Shown here piece after piece: positions 6,654-8,093 of a stretch of DNA of 8,093 nucleotides (the stretch's first letter is position 1; each line of letters begins with the position of its first letter). The notes beneath the pieces were generated by a model. The model made no database searches. It saw nothing but the letters and a program-made list of their open reading frames with translations, and was not told where the DNA came from. The translations under genes and the position numbers were made by a program. Source of the stretch: Syntrophomonadaceae bacterium (lineage in GTDB: Bacteria > Bacillota > Dethiobacteria > PWVN01); assembly GCA_003561835.1 (NCBI GenBank), contig PWVN01000004.1:1-8093 (forward strand). The letters run 5' to 3'.

Positions 6654-7745
6654 TCACCGGGCGGCAGGCGGCGAGATCCCGTACCTGCCGCACAGGCCCA
6701 GAAGTTCCGCCCATACCTTCCGGTGGACGGGGACCCCCTGCTTCATGTTTTCTTCCCACAGGGAGAACTCTTTTTCTCCGGCCACATAAATCCGGTCGCA
6801 GCCCTCCGCCAGGGGGGCTGTTTTCAGGGTCTCAATAAACTGGTCCATCCTGCCTTTGAACTCCTCCACATCCATGAAGGCGTCCACATGCATGGCCGCC
6901 ACAAAGTGGCCCACCCGGCAGGGGTCGGAGCGAAGGGTGGCGCTCAGGACATCCGAGAGGAAGCCGGATCCCGTCAGGACGCCGGAGAGGATATCAACGG
7001 CAGCGGACAGCCCGTACCCTTTGTACCCTGCCGTTTCTTCCGGGCCGCCCAGGGGGAAGAGACCCCCGCCTTCCAGGATTTGCCCCGGGTCCCGGGAGGC
7101 CTGGCCCAGGCTGTCTGCCCCCCACTCAGGGGGGACCGCCAGTTCTTTGCGCCGGTAGACATCCAGTTTGCCGCTGGGTACGACGCTGGTGGCCATATCC
7201 AGGACAAAGGGCCGGGATGTTCCTGCCGGGACGGCGATGCTCAGGGGGTTTGTCCCCAGGAGCCGTTTCCTGGAATGGGTGGGCAGCACCCAGGGCTGGG
7301 AGTTGGATAGGCAGATGCCGATCATGTTTTCCTCAAGGGCCATCATGGAGTAGTAACCGGCGATGCCGAAGTGGTTGCTGTTCCTGACGCCTCCCATGCC
7401 CACCCCGTAGGTCCCGGCCAGTTCGATACATTTCTGCATGGCCCGGTGGCAGGCCACGTGGCCCAGGCCGTTGTCGCCGTCCAGCAAAAAGGTGGCGGCG
7501 AAACTTTTCTTTTCCTGGATATCCGGCCGGGGGTTCATCGAGCCTTTTTCAAAACGGGAGATGTAGTAGGGGTAGAGGCGCCCCAACCCGTGGGACTCCA
7601 CCCCCCTCAGGTCGGCGGCGACCAGCACGTCGCTGACGATTTCCCCATGGTCCGGCGGGACCTCATAGCGCTCCAACAGCTGCGACACCAGTTTCTTCAA
7701 GTCCTGGGCCGCGATCTTCACATAGCCTTGGCTTTCCATCCCCAT
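6654..7745 (-). CDS. Malate/L-lactate dehydrogenase family (Ldh_2) NAD(P)-dependent oxidoreductase
   Basis: The product is a complete 363-residue cytoplasmic enzyme of the Ldh_2 superfamily, which reduces 2-oxoacids (malate/oxaloacetate, lactate/pyruvate, sulfolactate, ureidoglycolate and similar) with NAD(P)H in a fold unlike classical LDH. Motifs seen, numbered from the chosen start: AADLRGVESHGLGRLYPYY (44-61); DGDNGLGHVACHRAM (89-103); GGVRNSNHFGIAGYYSMMA (118-136), containing the conserved His125; LLGTNPLSIAVP (162-173); FVLDMATSVVPSGK (180-193); GYKGYGLSAAVDILSGVLTG (240-259); and VGHFVAAMHVDAF (278-290). The start is ATG at 7745 because a strong AAGGAGG at 7755-7761 lies nine bases upstream; a longer frame from GTG at 7784 would contain that site within its own coding sequence. 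The true substrate cannot be told from sequence, and the neighbours give no pathway clue. Confidence 0.92.
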   Translation of the reverse strand: MGMESQGYVKIAAQDLKKLVSQLLERYEVPPDHGEIVSDVLVAADLRGVESHGLGRLYPYYISRFEKGSMNPRPDIQEKKSFAATFLLDGDNGLGHVACHRAMQKCIELAGTYGVGMGGVRNSNHFGIAGYYSMMALEENMIGICLSNSQPWVLPTHSRKRLLGTNPLSIAVPAGTSRPFVLDMATSVVPSGKLDVYRRKELAVPPEWGADSLGQASRDPGQILEGGGLFPLGGPEETAGYKGYGLSAAVDILSGVLTGSGFLSDVLSATLRSDPCRVGHFVAAMHVDAFMDVEEFKGRMDQFIETLKTAPLAEGCDRIYVAGEKEFSLWEENMKQGVPVHRKVWAELLGLCGRYGISPPAAR

Positions 7746-7754
7746 ATGTATATT

Positions 7755-7761
7755 CCTCCTT
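7755..7761 (-). promoter_or_regulatory. Ribosome binding site fixing the dehydrogenase start
   Basis: On the minus strand AAGGAGG is followed by nine bases and then ATG (7745), ideal spacing. A second in-frame ATG at 7739 is six bases further and less well placed. Confidence 0.8.
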
Positions 7762-7791
7762 GTAAGCAGCAAACCCTCATGCACTGCTTTA

Positions 7792-7820
7792 ATATTAACC
7801 TATAAGGCGGTTTTCCGCAA
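7792..7820 (-). promoter_or_regulatory. Possible promoter of the dehydrogenase gene
   Basis: On the minus strand TTGCGG (7820-7815) is separated by 17 bases from TAATAT (7797-7792). The spacing is right, but the hexamers match the consensus only about half way (3/6 and 4/6). The -35 overlaps a small GCGG-TTTT-CCGC inverted repeat (7807-7818). It would give a leader of roughly 40 bases. Confidence 0.3.
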
Positions 7821-7830
7821 TCTTAGCCCG

Positions 7831-7848
7831 TCCTCCCGGATAGGAGGA
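7831..7848. repeat. Small inverted repeat upstream of the dehydrogenase gene
   Basis: TCCTCC (7831-7836) pairs with GGAGGA (7843-7848) across a 6-base spacer. No coding frame is associated. It might be an operator or the base of a leader hairpin if transcription starts further upstream, and it could also be chance in this purine/pyrimidine-biased sequence. Confidence 0.35.
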
Positions 7849-7920
7849 GAAAAATCATGGAGGGCAGTCACTCAACCGGAAAACAAAAATAACCATTATC
7901 CTACGAAAGCGGAAATGAAG

Positions 7921-7959
7921 TTAACATAGGCTTAACATAAAAACTTCCTATTTTTAACT
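7921..7959 (+). promoter_or_regulatory. Phased TTAACA repeats, candidate PhoP (Pho) box
   Basis: TTAACA occurs at 7921-7926 and 7932-7937 (the identity extends to TTAACATA), exactly 11 bases apart with five bases between. A third copy, TTAACT, lies at 7954-7959, 22 bases after the second, so all three fall on the same DNA face. Known Gram-positive PhoP sites are direct repeats of TT(A/T/C)A(C/T)A spaced by about five bases. The array ends nine bases before the -35 hexamer of the rightward promoter, a position suited to activation. The slot at 7943 is degenerate. AT-rich DNA raises the chance of coincidence. Confidence 0.45.
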
Positions 7960-7968
7960 TTATACGTA

Positions 7969-7998
7969 TTGACATATACAAAAAGTTATATTTATAAT
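7969..7998 (+). promoter_or_regulatory. Consensus sigma-A/sigma-70 promoter reading out of the window
   Basis: TTGACA at 7969-7974 and TATAAT at 7993-7998 are both perfect hexamers, separated by 18 bases of AT-rich DNA. The expected start of transcription is near 8005, and no start codon with a ribosome binding site follows before the edge, so the leader is at least about 90 bases. The target gene lies to the right, outside the window. Confidence 0.7.
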
Positions 7999-8033
7999 AG
8001 AAAAGAACTAATTAAAATAGAAAATATATATAG

Positions 8034-8048
8034 TAATAAAATTTATTA
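8034..8048. repeat. 15-base AT palindrome in the rightward leader
   Basis: TAATAAA (8034-8040) and TTTATTA (8042-8048) are perfect inverted repeats around one A. It lies about 30 bases after the predicted transcription start. It could be a repressor operator, but low-complexity AT sequence gives such palindromes easily. Confidence 0.3.
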
Positions 8049-8093
8049 TCACAATCCATTAAAAGACGCTCAGATGACAACAGGGGGGGGGTA

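Larger units (their letters stand above)
7746..8093. other. Gene-free 348-base region at the right edge
   Basis: No open frame with a ribosome binding site is visible on either strand. The first 150 or so bases (to about 7900) have mixed composition and hold the 5' region of the dehydrogenase gene. From about 7900 to 8065 the sequence is strongly AT-rich, unlike the rest of the window, and holds phased TTAACA repeats, a consensus promoter reading rightwards, and an AT palindrome. It ends in nine G followed by TA. Confidence 0.8.

Noticed and set aside
6654..7784. A 13-residue N-terminal extension of the dehydrogenase from GTG at 7784
   Set aside because: The extension would contain the strong AAGGAGG site that serves ATG 7745, and its residues do not resemble the start of Ldh_2 proteins.
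7800..7860. A riboswitch (guanidine, fluoride or similar) upstream of the dehydrogenase gene
   Set aside because: Small hairpins are present, but the conserved core sequences of these classes are not.
7826..7861. A short minus-strand frame (ATG near 7859, about 11 codons) as a possible leader peptide
   Set aside because: There is no ribosome binding site ahead of it and no run of regulatory codons; such short frames are expected by chance.
7900..8093. A CRISPR array, origin or IS end in the AT-rich edge
   Set aside because: There are only short 6-8 base repeats at 11-base phase, no spacer-repeat pattern, no DnaA-box cluster, and no terminal inverted repeat paired with a transposase.

Overview
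The window is an 8.1-kb piece of a GC-rich bacterial chromosome, probably a contig end. Start codons are preceded by strong AAGGAGG or AGGAGG ribosome binding sites, the gene families are bacterial, and the coding bias favours G/C at third positions. Together these suggest a member of the Bacillota (Clostridia-like), but this is an inference: no ribosomal or other marker gene is present and I cannot name a genus.

Left half, plus strand (1-4066): four genes in one direction with short gaps. They are (i) the 3' part of a CrtYcd-type lycopene cyclase, cut by the window edge; (ii) a complete CruF/DUF422-type carotenoid hydratase; (iii) a membrane-anchored S41-family peptidase; and (iv) a two-domain flavodoxin-fold protein whose second half carries a compact CX2CX2CX5C cluster motif like that of iron-sulfur flavoproteins. 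The first two define a carotenoid end-group module: ring formation plus hydration of the open end. The last two may simply be co-transcribed. A strong GC-rich hairpin (4109-4136) separates this block from the convergent block on the right.

Right half, minus strand (4159-7745), read from right to left: a malate/L-lactate dehydrogenase-family (Ldh_2) oxidoreductase, then a lemA gene, then a DUF2207 membrane protein with a glycine-run tail. The last two form the widespread LemA-DUF2207 envelope pair and are nearly contiguous (9 bases apart). The dehydrogenase looks independent. Between it and lemA lie two overlapping inverted repeats and a possible lemA promoter.

Right edge (7746-8093): 348 bases without a gene. 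Base composition drops sharply to AT-rich at about 7900. The stretch holds a perfect-hexamer sigma-A/sigma-70 promoter (TTGACA-N18-TATAAT) pointing out of the window. Just upstream are helically phased TTAACA repeats that match the Gram-positive PhoP box pattern, so a phosphate-regulated gene may lie just beyond the edge. The window ends in a run of nine G.

Most of the window is ordinary. The parts most worth a second look are the carotenoid pair, the asymmetric tandem flavoprotein, the S41 protein lacking the usual lysine, and the regulatory region at the right edge.
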